DNA of 64,000 nt from JACMJL01 sp963791805 (lineage in GTDB: Bacteria; Bacillota; Clostridia; Clostridiales; Clostridiaceae), in the NCBI GenBank assembly GCA_963791805.1, contig CAWBTU010000003.1, positions 62,001 to 126,000 on the forward strand. Direction: 5' to 3'. A program made the position numbers and the translations under genes. The notes under the pieces were generated by a model. It had not been told where the DNA came from and did not search any database. It saw only the letters and a list, made by a program, of their open reading frames with translations. Shown here one piece after another: positions 62,333 through 64,000 of the stretch. Within the stretch, counting starts at the first letter, position 1; each line of letters begins with the position of its first letter.

Positions 62333-63244
62333 GTGGAAAATCAAGTATTACTCTTAGAAGGACTTCAGAAGTCTATTAAAGGAAAAGATATTATTAAAGG
62401 TATCGGATTTGCAATAGGTGAAGGAGAGGTTCTTGGGTTTCTTGGTCCTAACGGAGCTGGTAAATCTACAACACTCCGAATGATTGTAGGTCTCTCAAAA
62501 CCTACCTCGGGTAAAATTGAAATTTGTGGCTTTTCACTTTCAAGTAATTATGTTAAAGCAATGTCTCTAGTTGGAAGTATTATTGAAGGACCTGATTTAT
62601 ACAACTATATGAGTGGAATGGATAACCTAAAAATGCTTGCTGATATGAGCATAGGTGTTTCAAAAAAGGATATTTCTGACGCTGTGGAACTTGTGGGTAT
62701 GCAAAATAGAATAAATGACAAAGTTGGAACTTACTCACTAGGTATGAAACAAAGATTAGGTCTTGCTCAAGCTCTTATTCATCATCCTAAATTACTTGTT
62801 TTAGACGAACCTACTAATGGATTAGATCCATCAGGAATAAATGAATTTAGGCAAATAATTAAATCCCTTGCATCAAAGGAAAAAGTATCTGTACTTATAT
62901 CAAGTCACCTCATTTCTGAGGTTGAACTTATGTGTGATAAGGTGGCAATAATTAAGGAGGGTACTATACTAAAATGCTCACCAGTTTCAGAGCTTCTTAA
63001 TAGCCAAGAAGTTTTTTGGGTGTTAAGCGACAACGAAAAAGGATTAGAGGTTTTAAGTCACCTATGGGATATTCACGGATTAATTAAGAACAACAAAATA
63101 GAGGCCAATATTGATTTATCAAAGCTTACAGATATAAATGAATCTTTTTTAAGAGAAGGATTGAAATTGAAATTTGTGGACAATAAACATAAAACATTAG
63201 AAGATTTATTTCTAAATATTACCGAGGATACAAAAATCATTTAG
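62333..63244 (+). CDS. ABC exporter ATP-binding protein, BcrA-like
   Basis: A 303-residue ATPase of the bacitracin/lantibiotic-immunity type (CcmA-like). Motifs are Walker A GPNGAGKST (about residues 40-48), signature YSLGMKQRLGLAQAL, Walker B LLVLDEPTNGLDPSG and the switch SSHLISEVELMCDKVAII. A C-terminal extension of about 85 residues is typical of this subgroup. The GTG start follows AGAAGGGG. It is followed within 16 bases by a permease gene, so the two form an exporter of unknown substrate. Self-protection against peptide antibiotics is common for relatives. Confidence 0.9.
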   Translation: MENQVLLLEGLQKSIKGKDIIKGIGFAIGEGEVLGFLGPNGAGKSTTLRMIVGLSKPTSGKIEICGFSLSSNYVKAMSLVGSIIEGPDLYNYMSGMDNLKMLADMSIGVSKKDISDAVELVGMQNRINDKVGTYSLGMKQRLGLAQALIHHPKLLVLDEPTNGLDPSGINEFRQIIKSLASKEKVSVLISSHLISEVELMCDKVAIIKEGTILKCSPVSELLNSQEVFWVLSDNEKGLEVLSHLWDIHGLIKNNKIEANIDLSKLTDINESFLREGLKLKFVDNKHKTLEDLFLNITEDTKII

Positions 63245-63260
63245 AAGGGAGTCTGCTAAA

Positions 63261-64000
63261 TTGATAAAATTAGTACGAAATGAAGTTTTGAAGATGTTGT
63301 TAAAGAAGAAAATGATACTTATTACTGGAATTCTACTAGTTTTAATATTTCTTTTTGCATATGGTCAAAACTTTCAATATAAACATACAGTAAGCAAGTA
63401 TACAAAAACTACTGGTCAAACTCAAAGCGATGACTGGAAACCCCTAGTTAGGCAACAAATATCAGATTTAAAAAGCAAACTCAATAACACTACCATACCT
63501 GATTCAAGAAAAAACTCCATAAATATTCAAATAGAGCAATACCAATACTACCTAAATCATAACTTAAATCCAATTACACCAAGCGCTGGAAAGTTCTCAG
63601 TAAACTTCGCTCAGCAGTCTGTTTTTATGTTTCTTCCTCTTCTTATTACAATTCTTGCAGGAGATAGCGTTTCTGGTGAATTCTCTACAAAAACAATAAA
63701 AGTACTTTTAACTAGAGCTGTACCAAGATGGAAAATACTCTTAAGCAAATATTTAGCACTGCTAATTCTATTCTCAATAGTAGTATTGGAGACCATGATA
63801 CTATCAGTTGTTATTTCTGGAATAATGTTTAATAATTGGGGCTTTAACGAACCAGTTGCAACTGGCTTTAAAGCAATATCAGGCAAACTTGATGCTTCAG
63901 ATGTGGTCAGAGTATTCCAATGGCAATATATAATATTAGTGTATTCTCTAGATTGGTTTGTTTGTATGGCTGTGGGAACTATATCATTTATGGTTTCAGT
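63261..64000 (+). CDS. ABC-2 type permease, C-terminus outside window
   Basis: Partner permease of the BcrA-like ATPase. Translation from TTG at 63261 gives (M)IKLVRNEVLKMLLKKKM, a first membrane helix ILITGILLVLIFLFAYG, a large extracytoplasmic loop (about 35-115) and then helices from FMFLPLLITILAGDSVSGEF onward. The GDSVSGEFSTKTIKVLLTR segment is typical of ABC-2 permeases of this group. About 246 residues are visible and the frame is open at the window edge. A GAAGGGAG site lies ten bases upstream of the TTG. Confidence 0.85.
   Translation, partial: MIKLVRNEVLKMLLKKKMILITGILLVLIFLFAYGQNFQYKHTVSKYTKTTGQTQSDDWKPLVRQQISDLKSKLNNTTIPDSRKNSINIQIEQYQYYLNHNLNPITPSAGKFSVNFAQQSVFMFLPLLITILAGDSVSGEFSTKTIKVLLTRAVPRWKILLSKYLALLILFSIVVLETMILSVVISGIMFNNWGFNEPVATGFKAISGKLDASDVVRVFQWQYIILVYSLDWFVCMAVGTISFMVS

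Noticed and set aside
1..64000. tRNA, rRNA, CRISPR or prophage
   Set aside because: No clover-leaf sequences, conserved rRNA blocks, regular repeat-spacer arrays or phage structural genes were seen on either strand.

Overview
The window is low-GC DNA from an anaerobic, butyrate-forming Firmicute, most likely Clostridium in the broad sense. The evidence is a butyrate kinase / phosphate butyryltransferase pair, a pyruvate formate-lyase under a ZTP (pfl-type) riboswitch, a type III glutamine synthetase, an archaeal-type aspartyl-tRNA synthetase in a T-box-controlled operon with gatCAB, a cobalamin-dependent methionine synthase, and a thioredoxin reductase lacking the usual NADPH motifs. No rRNA, tRNA, CRISPR array or prophage was seen. 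Most genes carry strong purine-rich ribosome binding sites, and several start at TTG or GTG.

Layout. 1-5.2 kb (minus): buk (cut by the window edge), ptb, a COG2509 flavoprotein, cdaR and cdaA (c-di-AMP synthesis). 5.3-9.2 kb: a BON-domain protein, an unknown membrane protein, a cell-wall hydrolase behind a c-di-AMP (ydaO) riboswitch, then trxA and a thioredoxin reductase behind a promoter with a CsoR-like palindrome. 9.4-18.9 kb (minus): a signalling block with a TPR protein, an ECF sigma factor and ZAS-type anti-sigma factor, a membrane TPR protein, and a 1767-residue pseudokinase-AAA-TPR-GAF-GGDEF-GAF protein. 19-27 kb: a short alpha-glucan phosphorylase, dcd between two copies of a palindromic element, tkt and transaldolase, and glutamine synthetase III. 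27.4-32.4 kb: T-box leader, AspRS, gatC, gatA, gatB. 32.4-36.4 kb: a two-component system with a beta-propeller-like protein, and a small PCP_red-like protein.

36.9-40.4 kb: a DDE transposase-like protein with all three catalytic positions replaced, coupled to a flavoprotein gene, and a lipase. 40.4-47 kb: a probable surface-fibre (TasA/CalY) locus with a DUF5305-like protein, two SipW-type substrates, a fused SipW-like signal peptidase and a NarL-type two-component pair. 47.5-56.3 kb: metH, pyrE-like, an ABC-F ATPase and a polar amino-acid ABC transporter. 56.3-57.5 kb: a RAYT (REP-associated tyrosine transposase) gene bounded by inverted copies of a short repeat, between glnQ-like and pflB. 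57.5-64 kb: pflB with its riboswitch, a DHH phosphoesterase, two small proteins and an ABC exporter cut by the window edge.

The most unusual signal is a dispersed motif, core TAGGGACGGTTAAYAAC, found about eight times between 34.9 and 61.1 kb. Two facing copies bound the RAYT gene. Copies supply the TAG stop codons of metH, the glnQ-like gene and pflB, and others lie in frame inside a sensor kinase and at the C-terminus of the DUF5305-like protein. This looks like a RAYT/REP system that has reshaped gene ends. Second-messenger themes also recur: c-di-AMP synthesis and a c-di-AMP riboswitch within 3 kb, and a predicted c-di-GMP cyclase in the large fusion protein.
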